A DNA stretch of 62,217 nt from Armatimonadota bacterium (lineage in GTDB: Bacteria; Armatimonadota; Fimbriimonadia; Fimbriimonadales; Fimbriimonadaceae). The translations under genes were made by a program, and so were the position numbers. Positions 36,176 through 45,035 of the stretch are shown piece after piece. The stretch spans positions 1-62,217 of the forward strand of contig JAIUNY010000018.1 in NCBI GenBank assembly GCA_020161505.1, read 5' to 3'. The notes under the pieces are model-generated. The model was given only the letters and a program-made list of their open reading frames with translations. It had not been told where the DNA came from and made no database searches. Each line of letters starts with the position of its first letter. Within the stretch, counting starts at the first letter, position 1.

Positions 36176-36883
36176 TTACAAAACCCCGAGCGGCGGGGTG
36201 ATGGTGACTTCGTCGATCACCTGATCCGGGGCGAGGCTGATGAGGTAGGCGAGCCCCCGCGCGACGTTGGAGGCACTGAGCATTTTCTCACGAGGCGGGC
36301 TCCCGCCTTGGGCGTCCCAGAGAGGAGTATCGGTGGCCCCGGGAAGCAGCTGCGTGACGCGAATCCCCTTCCCCCGAACCTCGGCGGACAGACACTTCCC
36401 AAACTGCCGCAGACCCGCCTTGGTCGCGGAATACGTCGCGGCACCCGAGAAAACTTGATCCGCCGCGATACTGAGGACATTTACAATCTGCCCCGAGCCG
36501 TGTTCCTGCATGACGGGCAAGACGGAGTGAGTCAGGCACATCGTACCGACGAGATTCACCTGGATCAGACGCTGGTGATGCTCCCATTCCGTCGCGGCGA
36601 AATCGCCAAACTCCGCCATTCCAGCATTGTTGATCAGCACTGGTTCGCCTGGGAGACTGCGAAGAGTGCGCACGGCCTCCGTCATGGTTTGCTCGGAGCA
36701 GAGGTCGCCACAAACCACCGCAGCGATGGGAGCCCCTTGATCGCGGCACTGGGCGGCGAGTTCGCGCAGCATCGCTTCCCGACGAGCCAGGAGCACGAGA
36801 CTGTGGCCCATCTCTGAGGCCATCAGGGCGAACTCCGCCCCAATTCCACTACTCGCGCCGGTGATCAGAATCCGTTTGCTCAT
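36176..36883 (-). CDS. Short-chain dehydrogenase/reductase, possibly sepiapterin reductase-like
   Basis: A 235-residue classical SDR: cofactor motif ITGASSGIGAEF, then VLINNAGMAEFG, catalytic Ser and YxxxK in NVLSIAADQVFSGAATYSATKAG, and RVTQLLPGATDTPLWD. SDRs act on many substrates. Its ATG overlaps the stop of the tandem PTPS gene (ATGA), and sepiapterin reductase is an SDR that acts right after PTPS in tetrahydrobiopterin synthesis, so that role is suggested by context only. Confidence 0.9.
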   Translation of the reverse strand: MSKRILITGASSGIGAEFALMASEMGHSLVLLARREAMLRELAAQCRDQGAPIAAVVCGDLCSEQTMTEAVRTLRSLPGEPVLINNAGMAEFGDFAATEWEHHQRLIQVNLVGTMCLTHSVLPVMQEHGSGQIVNVLSIAADQVFSGAATYSATKAGLRQFGKCLSAEVRGKGIRVTQLLPGATDTPLWDAQGGSPPREKMLSASNVARGLAYLISLAPDQVIDEVTITPPLGVL

Positions 36884-37695
36884 GCCGTAACCTCAAACAC
36901 GTTTCGAGCTGTTTCGAACAGTCGAACGCGCTTGAGACTACCAGGAACCTGTCCGAGAAGCCGATCAAAAATCGCCTGGGCCACGATCTCGCTCGTCGTG
37001 TTTTTGCCCGAGAGTTCCTCGATGTCCAGATCAAGATTGCGGTGATCGTATCGCTCCAGAATCTCTCGATCCACCACGGAGTCAAGGTCGTCGATGGACA
37101 CCGACATCCCGGTTTCCGGATCGATCGGGGCATGAACCGTGACCTCCAAAACATAGTTGTGCCCGTGCCCGTGGACGTGGTTGCACTTGCCGAACAGTCG
37201 GACATTCTCATCAAGCCCAAGCGCCTCGACATGGAGGCGGTGGGAGGCGGCGAATTCGTACACGCGAGTGAGAGTGATCATGTCGGTTGTGTGCTCCCAT
37301 TCGGCATAGAGGAGCGGGGTTTCTTCGAGCTTGAGCTCGGTGAGACTGACCTCACCAGGGAGGTCGGCGAGGGTCTTTTTGAGGTGAATCAAGAGGTTTT
37401 CGAGGCTCGGAACGACGCCCTGGAGCGCAGGGACTTCGTCGTTGAGACTCTTTTGGTCGAAGGGCCGGATGACGCGTTCTTTGAGCACGTCGTCAATCCA
37501 CTTGATGTTGACCACCATCCCGTTGGAGTGGTCAACTTCCCCCTTCGCCGACACCCAGAGAACGTAGTTGTGACCATGGTTGAACGGTGATGCCCAGTGA
37601 CCAAACTGGGCGCGATTGGTGGCTTCGTCCCAGTCATTGCGCCAGTAGCGGTGACCACTGCTGAAGCCGATTTTGCGTGTGAGGGTGACCGCCAT
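36880..37695 (-). CDS. Tandem 6-pyruvoyltetrahydropterin synthase / QueD-like protein
   Basis: A 271-residue protein with two PTPS/QueD domains. The first (~1-130) has FSSGHRYW and SPFNHGHNYVL, giving zinc His ligands, but Ser replaces the Cys that QueD and PTPS use four residues before HGH. The second (~140-271) has FAASHRLH and CNHVHGHGHNYVLEV with Cys in place, and later RYDHRNLDLDIEEL-type Asp-His residues. Single-domain QueD is ~120 residues, so this is a fusion of two. It is coupled to an SDR downstream and lies 2 bp behind an ABC permease gene. Pterin or 7-deazaguanine synthesis are both possible. Confidence 0.88.
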   Translation of the reverse strand: MAVTLTRKIGFSSGHRYWRNDWDEATNRAQFGHWASPFNHGHNYVLWVSAKGEVDHSNGMVVNIKWIDDVLKERVIRPFDQKSLNDEVPALQGVVPSLENLLIHLKKTLADLPGEVSLTELKLEETPLLYAEWEHTTDMITLTRVYEFAASHRLHVEALGLDENVRLFGKCNHVHGHGHNYVLEVTVHAPIDPETGMSVSIDDLDSVVDREILERYDHRNLDLDIEELSGKNTTSEIVAQAIFDRLLGQVPGSLKRVRLFETARNVFEVTA

Positions 37696-37697
37696 GC

Positions 37698-38561
37698 TTA
37701 CTTCTCTCTACGATAGGCGAGCCCGAGGGCTCCGGGTGCCATAGTCCCTTTGCCCGCGATGACGAGCACGATCAGCGCGACCAAATACGGTAGCGCGGTG
37801 AAGAATTGGATGGGAAGAGGAGACTTCCCCTGCATCGCGACCTGCGCCCACTCCAGGGCTCCAATGAGGAGACTCGCTCCTAGTGCCCACCACGGTTTCC
37901 ATCGACCAAACGTGACAAGCGCGATAGCCACAAACCCGCGCCCTGACGTCATGTTCTCGGCGAAAGCCTGCACTAAACCCAGGGCCAGATAGCCTCCGCC
38001 CAGCCCCGCGAAGAGTCCGTTGAGTCCCTGGGCGATCAGGCGGAGCTTGGTCACAGAGAATCCTGCGGATTCGACGGCGGCGGGATACTCCCCCGCCGCG
38101 CGCAAGGCGAGGCCAAACGCGGTTTTTGTCAAACCCCATGCCGCACAACCTACCAAGATCGGGAGCAGAAGGAGCACCGGATCGACACCGGGAAGCATCT
38201 CGGGAAGTCGGGGGGCTCCGCTGAGCGACTCGCCTTTCGCGGCTCCGAGGGCAAAGAGGGTGCCGGTTAGCCCAAGGGCAAAGAGATTAACCGCGGTTCC
38301 CGCAACCACCTGATCGGTCGCGAGGATGATGGTGAAGAAACCTTGAATCAGGCTGAGAGCAATCGCGCACGCAATCGCCGCAAGCATCCCCATCCAAGGC
38401 GAGCCCGTCGCCAACCCGACCGAGACCGAAGCATAGGCAGCGAGGAGCATGATTCCTTCGAGGCCGATGTTGAGAACGCCCGACTTCTGCCCGATCGTCT
38501 CCCCTGTGGCGGCGAAGGCGAGAGGTGCCGAATATTGGGCGATGAGGAGGAGCGGGATCAT
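37698..38561 (-). CDS. ABC transporter permease (nucleoside-type, second permease)
   Basis: A 287-residue polytopic protein: LLLIAQYSAPLAFAATGETIGQKSGVLNIGLEGIMLLA at the start is typical of the second permease of BMP-type nucleoside importers (RnsD/NupC/YufQ class). About eight to nine membrane helices follow. ATG in ATGA overlap with the first permease gene. Confidence 0.9.
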   Translation of the reverse strand: MIPLLLIAQYSAPLAFAATGETIGQKSGVLNIGLEGIMLLAAYASVSVGLATGSPWMGMLAAIACAIALSLIQGFFTIILATDQVVAGTAVNLFALGLTGTLFALGAAKGESLSGAPRLPEMLPGVDPVLLLLPILVGCAAWGLTKTAFGLALRAAGEYPAAVESAGFSVTKLRLIAQGLNGLFAGLGGGYLALGLVQAFAENMTSGRGFVAIALVTFGRWKPWWALGASLLIGALEWAQVAMQGKSPLPIQFFTALPYLVALIVLVIAGKGTMAPGALGLAYRREK

Positions 38562-39595
38562 TCTTCGGCTCCGACCACCGGCTTGCGGCGGCTCATCCAG
38601 GTCACAAATCCGATGTAGGCGAGAACGACCACGCCTTGCACCAGCGGCACCACCGTGTTGCCGATCGGGAGGGTGCGCTTGAGCTCTTCCGACCCCGCAA
38701 AGAGGGCACCGAAATAGGTGGCACTGAAGATCGTCGCAATCGGGTTCAGGGCTCCCATCAGGGCCACCGGGATCGCGATGAAGCCCCAATTCTGGCTGAA
38801 TCCATCGGCGAGCCGACCGGTCAGTCCGGCGTAGTCCACCGCTCCAGCGAGTCCACAGAGACCTCCTGATATCGCCATCGCGCGGATCTGCACGGCATCG
38901 GCGGGAATCTTGTTCGCCCGCGCCGCGCTGGGGTTATCGCCAACGATACGGAGTTGGAGTCCGGCCTTCGTGAGATAAAGATAGATCGCGACCCCAATCG
39001 CGGAAATCAGGGCAATGACAATCCCGAAATGGAGATCGGTTTGCGCCCCGAACCGCATCAGCATCGCCTCGTTGGGCAAGGTGTCGGTGACAAAGAGCTG
39101 CTTTTTGCGCTCCTGCAGCGGGCCACGGAGCAGGTACTCCATGAGTTCCAGGGCGAGAAAGTTCATCAGGATCGTGGAGACCACCACCTGGACGCCGCGT
39201 TTCACCTGAAGCCAGGCTGCCAGCGCAGCAACGCTCGCCCCGAAAAGGACGCCGCAGATCAGGATCATCGGGCCGAGTGCGGCGGGGGCGGCTCCGCCAA
39301 GGAGCTTGGCGATCATCGCTCCGCCGATTCCTCCGAGAACGTACTGGCCTTCGCCGCCGATGTTGTACATTCCCGCCCGCCAGGCAACGACGACTCCAAG
39401 TCCGGCGAGCAACAAGGGGGTCGCGCGAACCAAGGTTCGGCTGATTCCTTGCGCATCCCCGAACGCCCCGAGGAAGATCGTTCGAACCCCAAAGACGGGA
39501 TCTTGGCCAAATGCGGCAAAGGTCAGAAACAACACCGCGACCAACCCCGCCATGATCGCCAGACCCTGGAGCCCGAGGCGAACCGCCTGCTTCAC
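38558..39595 (-). CDS. ABC transporter permease (nucleoside-type, first permease)
   Basis: A 345-residue polytopic protein with RATPLLLAGLGVVVAWRAGMYNIGGEGQ, the signature of BMP-linked permeases (YufP/RnsC class), and ~9 helices. ATGA overlap with the ATPase gene upstream and with the next permease downstream. Confidence 0.92.
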   Translation of the reverse strand: MKQAVRLGLQGLAIMAGLVAVLFLTFAAFGQDPVFGVRTIFLGAFGDAQGISRTLVRATPLLLAGLGVVVAWRAGMYNIGGEGQYVLGGIGGAMIAKLLGGAAPAALGPMILICGVLFGASVAALAAWLQVKRGVQVVVSTILMNFLALELMEYLLRGPLQERKKQLFVTDTLPNEAMLMRFGAQTDLHFGIVIALISAIGVAIYLYLTKAGLQLRIVGDNPSAARANKIPADAVQIRAMAISGGLCGLAGAVDYAGLTGRLADGFSQNWGFIAIPVALMGALNPIATIFSATYFGALFAGSEELKRTLPIGNTVVPLVQGVVVLAYIGFVTWMSRRKPVVGAEE

Positions 39596-41031
39596 GCGGG
39601 GGCCTCGATGGATCCGAAGTAGTCGGTGCCGAGTTCGCCCCGGCTGATCGCGAGTTGACGTGTGGAAAGCAGGGCCAACTCATCGAGATCGGCGCTGAAC
39701 AAGACTACGGCAGCTCCAGCCTTGGCGGCGTCTCGGAGGCGTTCGTGGACATCGTTGGCGGCGCGAATATCGAGCCCGCGCGTGGGGTTCACCGCCACGA
39801 TGAGCTTCGGATTCTGCGAAAGCACTCGCCCGACGATGACTTTCTGCTGGTTTCCCCCGCTCAAACTCGCCACCGGGTCGGTGATCTCGCCGATCTTGAC
39901 GCGGAAGCGATCCACGATGTCGCTCGCCCATCGCCGCACCTTGCTTCGCATCAGCATCGGGCCGTTTTCGGCATCCTGAGGAACATGGGAAAGGAGCGTG
40001 TTCTCCTCAATCGAGAGTCCAAGAGCGAGGCCGTCCTGGTGACGATCTTGGGGGATGTAGCCTGTCGCATCCGGTCGCTGGATGTCGCCTTGCGCCACTT
40101 CCCTCACTCCGACCAAGGCTTCGGCAAGCTCGATCTGACCATTTCCATCCACGCCCCCGATCCCAAGAATTTCGCCGGAGGCGACTTGGAATTGGGCTTG
40201 CTTCACGGCAAGATTGCCCCGGTCGCCCAGCACATCAATCGACTGGACGTCGAGGAGCGTTTCGCCGCTGGAGGTGGAGACGGCGGCTTCTCGGTGCGGA
40301 ACTTCGCCGACCATCCAGTGCTCCAGTTGCTCGGCGTTGGTCTCCTCGATCCGGCAGGAGGCCACCCATTTGCCTCGTCGCAGAACGGTCACCCGGTCCG
40401 CGATCGCCATGACTTCACTGAGCTTATGGGCAATCAGGATGATCGCGATGTTCTGCTCTTTGAGTTCGCGCAGCACGCGGAAGAGGTCATTTACCTCGCT
40501 CGGACTCAGAACCGCAGTGGGTTCGTCGAGGATCAGGACGAGGGCGCGGTCGGCGACACCTTTGAGGATCTCCAGCCGTTGCTGAACACCCACCGGGAGA
40601 CTGCCCGTGCGTTCGTCGGCATCGACCTTCCAGCCCAGATCAATCGCCCGAGAGAGCGCGTTTTTCGAGAGCGCTTTGGTATCGAGAGTCTGCCACAAGC
40701 CGCGCATTCCGCTGAGAGCCAGATTTTCCTCGACGGTGAAGTTCGGCACGAGCATGAAGTGCTGGTGCACCATCTGGATGCCATCGTCGCGGGCCTGAAA
40801 GGGGCGGCCAATCGGCGCAGGGCCGCCGTTCAGTGTGACGGTACCGGAGTCAGGCACGACAAACCCGGCGAGGATCCCCATGAGAGTGGACTTCCCTGCT
40901 CCGTTCTCACCCAGAACGGCGTGGACTTCGCCCGGATAGAAATCGGCAGACACATCCTGCAAAGCCGCGACGGAGCGATACCGCTTCGTCACGGACTTCA
41001 CAGACAGAATCGGCTCCGGAGGCACCGTCAT
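39592..41031 (-). CDS. ABC transporter ATP-binding protein, double NBD (nucleoside-type)
   Basis: A 479-residue protein with two ATPase halves. The first has GENGAGKSTLMGILAG, MVHQHFMLVPNFTVEENL (the HQHFML wording is typical of the YufO/RnsB nucleoside class), and LILDEPTAVLSPSE. The second has GGVDGNGQIELAEAL in place of Walker A, YIPQDRHQDGL, SGGNQQKVIVGR and PTRGLDI. It follows the BMP gene by 32 bp and overlaps the first permease. Confidence 0.94.
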   Translation of the reverse strand: MTVPPEPILSVKSVTKRYRSVAALQDVSADFYPGEVHAVLGENGAGKSTLMGILAGFVVPDSGTVTLNGGPAPIGRPFQARDDGIQMVHQHFMLVPNFTVEENLALSGMRGLWQTLDTKALSKNALSRAIDLGWKVDADERTGSLPVGVQQRLEILKGVADRALVLILDEPTAVLSPSEVNDLFRVLRELKEQNIAIILIAHKLSEVMAIADRVTVLRRGKWVASCRIEETNAEQLEHWMVGEVPHREAAVSTSSGETLLDVQSIDVLGDRGNLAVKQAQFQVASGEILGIGGVDGNGQIELAEALVGVREVAQGDIQRPDATGYIPQDRHQDGLALGLSIEENTLLSHVPQDAENGPMLMRSKVRRWASDIVDRFRVKIGEITDPVASLSGGNQQKVIVGRVLSQNPKLIVAVNPTRGLDIRAANDVHERLRDAAKAGAAVVLFSADLDELALLSTRQLAISRGELGTDYFGSIEAPA

Positions 41032-41063
41032 CTTGGGATCCTCTCGGGCGGGTGCAGGACGGG

Positions 41064-42080
41064 TTAGAACTCGTCCTTCGGGACGACAAGCTCACCCGCG
41101 AGGATGCGATCCGCCGCGCCATCGACAAATGCCTGGGCTTCCGCCGTCACCGCGGCTCCGGCCTTGGGATTCTTCACGAACTCGACCGCGCCCTCCACCA
41201 TGCCGACCAGCCGGATTCCACCAACATACTTGCCTTCCTTGATCTCCTTGGCGAGAGAGACAAAGGGGGCTTCCGCGTTGATCACCGCACTCGCGATGAC
41301 CTGCGGGCTCATGTCGTTTTGGTTCTCGTTCGCACCGAAGCAGTAGACCTTCTTCTCTTCGCAAGCCCCGAAGAACCCCGGAGCGGCATTGTTGGTTTGG
41401 TGGATGAGGAAGTCTGCGCCTTCGGCAATGGCTTGGAGCGTGGCTTGCTTCGCGGCGGCGACATCATCGTTCTTACCGGTGAACTTTTCGATCACCACGA
41501 CATCGGGCTTGGCCGCCTTAGCCCCGGCGGCGAAAGCCTTGAAGGTTGATCGAATTGACGGGACATCCGGGCCGCCAATCATGGCGACCTTTCCGGTGGT
41601 GGTGAGGCGCCCCGCCATCATTCCCGCGAGATAGAACGCCTGCTCCATGTAGAAGCGGAAGGCACCTGCGTTCGGGCCGAACTCTCCGCCAGAGCTTGTG
41701 ACGAATGTGGTGTTGGGGAACTCTTTCGCCATGGCAACAGCGGGAGCGTTGTATTCAAAACCGTGTCCGAGAACCAGGTGGAAGCCGTCCTGGGCGTAGC
41801 TGCGAAGGTCATCGTTGGTGCTCGCATCGGTGGCCACCTTGTTGGCCACTTCGGCGCCCAATTCCTTCTCAATCGCTTTGAGTCCTCGGTAGGCGATGGC
41901 ACTCCAGCCGCTATCGTTCACGTTGCCCGGCGTCAACAGGGCGACCTTCAAGGTGCCCTCAATCGGCTTGCCTCCACCCACATTGGGTTCGACCTTGACT
42001 TCTTTGCCCTCGGGGGCTCCGCCAGTGCATCCAACGAGCACCATCAGACAGAGAATTGCCCACATCCACACACGCATCAT
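41064..42080 (-). CDS. BMP-family (BmpA/TmpC) nucleoside-binding lipoprotein
   Basis: A 338-residue substrate-binding protein with a lipobox (LMVLVGC). The mature part has VALLTPGNVNDSGWSAIAYRGL, GHGFEYNAPAVAMAKEFP, GGPDVPSIRSTFKAFAAG, ADFLIHQTNNAAPG and NQNDMSPQVIASA, all typical of the BMP fold that binds purine nucleosides or related ligands. First gene of the ABC-PTPS-SDR operon. TAGAAT lies 6 bases before the first ATG. Confidence 0.93.
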   Translation of the reverse strand: MMRVWMWAILCLMVLVGCTGGAPEGKEVKVEPNVGGGKPIEGTLKVALLTPGNVNDSGWSAIAYRGLKAIEKELGAEVANKVATDASTNDDLRSYAQDGFHLVLGHGFEYNAPAVAMAKEFPNTTFVTSSGGEFGPNAGAFRFYMEQAFYLAGMMAGRLTTTGKVAMIGGPDVPSIRSTFKAFAAGAKAAKPDVVVIEKFTGKNDDVAAAKQATLQAIAEGADFLIHQTNNAAPGFFGACEEKKVYCFGANENQNDMSPQVIASAVINAEAPFVSLAKEIKEGKYVGGIRLVGMVEGAVEFVKNPKAGAAVTAEAQAFVDGAADRILAGELVVPKDEF

Positions 42081-42086
42081 GAGTGC

Positions 42087-42092
42087 ATTCTA
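42087..42092 (-). promoter_or_regulatory. Putative -10 element of the BMP transporter operon
   Basis: Minus-strand TAGAAT ends 6 bases before the ATG at 42080, a leaderless arrangement for the six-gene operon. Confidence 0.45.
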
Positions 42093-42210
42093 CGCGCGGA
42101 TCGGGGGTTGATCGGCAAGGGGCGGGCCGCGTTCGCGAAAAATATGCCTTAGATCAGTGAGGGAGCCGCTGTCCCGAGCGCGCCGGGCCCCCAGCGGTAG
42201 GATGATCGAA

Positions 42211-43539
42211 ATGTCATCGCATGTCGGATCAGAGCAGGAGGCTGCCCTCCCCCTCGTTCCGCGCGATGTCACCAAGGTCTACTGGCCGCTCGCCCTTAGC
42301 TGGGTGTTCATGGCGCTGGAAGGCCAGATTGCGATGTGGCTCGTCGGGATCATGCCCGGCACCAAGATCAGCCAGGCCGGGCTCCTGATTGTGATGAGCC
42401 TGGCGATCTTCATCGAGAGCCCGGTCATCGACCTGCTCTCGACCAGCACCACCCTGGGGACGAATCAGAAGTCGTATCGCTCCCTGCGCAAGTTCGCCCT
42501 GATCCTGATGGCGTGGGTTACGTTCGCCCATTGCGCGGTGATGTTCACGCCGATGTATCCCTTGGTGTCTCAACAGATCTTAGGGGCTTCTCCCGAAGTC
42601 GCTGGATCGGCTTGGTATGCACTGGCTTTGATGCCCTTCTGGAGCGCGTGCGTGGGATGGCGCAGGTTCCTGCAAGGGATCATGATCCGGGCGGGGGTCA
42701 CGAGACCAATCAGCTGGGGGACACTGGTGCGGATCATCGCGATGATCGGGGTGGGATATCCCCTGGTTTTTGCCAAAATGCACCCTCTGGCGGTGATCGG
42801 GATTGCCATGTCGGCGGCGGTGTTTGCGGAGGCGGTCTATGTCCATATCGTCTCAAGACCTGTGGTTCGGGGCCTGCCCGAAGGCCATGAAAGTGCCGAG
42901 CCGCCCCTCTCTGGGTTGTTTAAGTTTCACCTTCCTCTCACTGCGGCAACGATGCTGATGCTCACGGCTCCGCTTTTTGTCAGCCGAGGATTGACGAGTT
43001 CCTCGACGCCCGTGCTGGATATGGCGGCCTGGCAAACGGCTTCCACCGTCATCTGGCTGTTCCGAACCATCACTTTTGCCCTCCCGGAGGCACTCATCTC
43101 GGTTCATCGCCGGGGCAGCGAGCCGGTGTTGTTCCGCTATTGTCTGCTCGTCGGCGGAAGTCTGACGGTGCTGATGCTTGCGTTCCACTTCACCAAGCTC
43201 GACCTGGCCACATTCCTTGGGCTCTTTCGGTCGGATGCCGATGTTGCGGAGCGCGCGGCTCTGGCTCTGTTGGTTTGTGCTGCCTTGCCGGCGCTGAACT
43301 CGGCGATGTCTTACTACCGCGCGATGCTCACCAAAGAACATGTGACCTCGGCCCGATTGCTCGCGATTGGCACGTCGCTGATCTCGCTGCTGGGCGCGCT
43401 TGCGCTGGGTTCCGCGCTAAGAATGCCGGGAGTTGTCGTGGCGGCCTTCGCCCTCACAGTGGCCCATGTCGTCGAGATGTTCACCCTCGCTCTCGCGTGG
43501 AAATCCGTTCGGGCAAATCGCCCAGTTCTGGGGTCCTGA
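42211..43539 (+). CDS. Polytopic membrane protein, MATE/MOP flippase-like
   Basis: A 442-residue protein with about 12 membrane helices (for example WPLALSWVFMALEGQIAMWLVG, FHLPLTAATMLMLTAPLFVS, LLAIGTSLISLLGALALG). The two-half layout, with a polar residue at the start of helices 1 and 7 and a long family-typical spacing, fits the MOP superfamily (MATE or lipid-linked flippase), but no defining motif is strong. A TAGGAT hexamer at 42197 ends 8 bases before ATG 42211, which favours MSSHVGSEQEA as the start over upstream ATGs at 42157 and 42202. Confidence 0.65.
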   Translation: MSSHVGSEQEAALPLVPRDVTKVYWPLALSWVFMALEGQIAMWLVGIMPGTKISQAGLLIVMSLAIFIESPVIDLLSTSTTLGTNQKSYRSLRKFALILMAWVTFAHCAVMFTPMYPLVSQQILGASPEVAGSAWYALALMPFWSACVGWRRFLQGIMIRAGVTRPISWGTLVRIIAMIGVGYPLVFAKMHPLAVIGIAMSAAVFAEAVYVHIVSRPVVRGLPEGHESAEPPLSGLFKFHLPLTAATMLMLTAPLFVSRGLTSSSTPVLDMAAWQTASTVIWLFRTITFALPEALISVHRRGSEPVLFRYCLLVGGSLTVLMLAFHFTKLDLATFLGLFRSDADVAERAALALLVCAALPALNSAMSYYRAMLTKEHVTSARLLAIGTSLISLLGALALGSALRMPGVVVAAFALTVAHVVEMFTLALAWKSVRANRPVLGS

Positions 43540-43572
43540 CCAGGGCTTGGTCCAGGTATACACGGCACTCCG

Positions 43573-44964
43573 ATGCTTCGTGCTTTTGGTGTTTTTCTCG
43601 TAGGTGGTGTTCTCGCTTCAGGCGTCTTGGCTCAGTCAGGACGGAGCGACGGCTTTGCCCTCTTTGCCGATCGACACCCGACCGAAGCCGAAGCCGCGAA
43701 GAACTACACCGCCGCCAAGCACGAGCCCCGTGTCGGGTGCTACGTCGGAGCATTTTTGGATCTGGATAGCTCTCTCAAGGAGACCTTCCGAGATTCGACG
43801 GGCAAGGTGCGCCGCCTCCCTCTGCCGTTCGAGCAGATCGTGGGCAAGCAGCACGCGACTTACTTTTATTACATGGGTTATGGCAGTCGATTGGCGACCG
43901 ACTGGATCACCCAACTCGGCAACGAAGGCCGGATTGTCCATGTCGCTCTCGAGCCGAACAACGGGCTCGACAAGGTCAAAGATGACGAGTATCTGACGAA
44001 CATGGCCAAGGGCATGGGCGAGACGCGCGTGCCGATTTTCCTGCGGTTCGCCAGCGAGATGAACGGCCCTTGGGTGAAGTACCACGGGGATCCGAAGCTC
44101 TATATCGAGAAGTTCCGACTCGTGGCGAACAAGATGCGCGAGTACGCGCCGAACGTCGCCATGGTCTGGTGCCCCTATGCCACCCCGACCCGGCTCATCC
44201 CGAGCTACTATCCCGGCGATGCTTATGTCGATTGGGTTGGCGTGAACATCTACTCGGTGACTTACTACGATCAAGATTGGAAGAAGCCGGCTAAGCAGGT
44301 TCATCCCACCGAGAAACTGGACTACGTGTACGACCGATACTCGGCGAAGAAGCCGATCATGATCGGAGAATATGGCGCGGCCCACTGGAGCGCTTTGGAG
44401 AGCAAATCGACCACCGATTTCGCCATGCGCGCGATCCAGGCGATGTATCAGGCTTTGCCCCGGGCTTACCCCCGGGTGAAGTGCATCAATTACTTCAACA
44501 CCAACAACATGGAGCTGGAGCATCGCAAGAACAACAACTACGCGGTGACTCAGAATCCCCAGGTGCTGGATCTCTACCGCTCGATCATCCGGCAGAACTA
44601 CTTCCTGAGCCAAGCGGTGGATCGTCGGGGCTTTGCTGTGGATCAAGTGGCGGCTCAACCCGTTTCGGGCGCGAATTTGACCTTCCAAGACTTGGTTCCG
44701 GTCACTCCGCTTCCGGTTCGGCAGAAGCAGGCTATGTCGGGTACGACGAGGCTCTCTGGCTGGATTCGCGACCACAGCGGCGCGACTTCGATGCGGTTCA
44801 TCCTCAACGGGCGCACGATCCATCTGGGCAAGACGAAACAGGCGTGGGAGTTCAACTGGGACACCACGAGTGTTGCGAACGGCGTGCATAAGCTGGAACT
44901 CTGGGCGGAGCGGAATGGTCGCGCTATCGCGAAGTATCCGATCACCGTCACGGTTCAGAACTGA
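43573..44964 (+). CDS. Glycoside hydrolase family 26-like secreted enzyme
   Basis: A 463-residue protein with signal peptide (MLRAFGVFLVGGVLASGVLAQ). The (beta/alpha)8 barrel has IFLRFASEMNGPW, with the likely acid/base Glu, WVGVNIYSVTYYDQDW, and PIMIGEYGAAHW, with the likely nucleophile Glu, in GH26 order. A C-terminal ~80-residue Ig-like module (RLSGWIRDHSGATSMRFILNG onward) may bind glycan. GH26 enzymes cleave beta-mannan or beta-1,3-xylan; the exact substrate is open. Confidence 0.82.
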   Translation: MLRAFGVFLVGGVLASGVLAQSGRSDGFALFADRHPTEAEAAKNYTAAKHEPRVGCYVGAFLDLDSSLKETFRDSTGKVRRLPLPFEQIVGKQHATYFYYMGYGSRLATDWITQLGNEGRIVHVALEPNNGLDKVKDDEYLTNMAKGMGETRVPIFLRFASEMNGPWVKYHGDPKLYIEKFRLVANKMREYAPNVAMVWCPYATPTRLIPSYYPGDAYVDWVGVNIYSVTYYDQDWKKPAKQVHPTEKLDYVYDRYSAKKPIMIGEYGAAHWSALESKSTTDFAMRAIQAMYQALPRAYPRVKCINYFNTNNMELEHRKNNNYAVTQNPQVLDLYRSIIRQNYFLSQAVDRRGFAVDQVAAQPVSGANLTFQDLVPVTPLPVRQKQAMSGTTRLSGWIRDHSGATSMRFILNGRTIHLGKTKQAWEFNWDTTSVANGVHKLELWAERNGRAIAKYPITVTVQN

Positions 44965-45035
44965 GGTTGTCGCCAAATTTCCGGTTCCCCGGAGGCCCGC
45001 GTGGGGGTGACCGGCATCTGCCAAACTCCTAGCCT

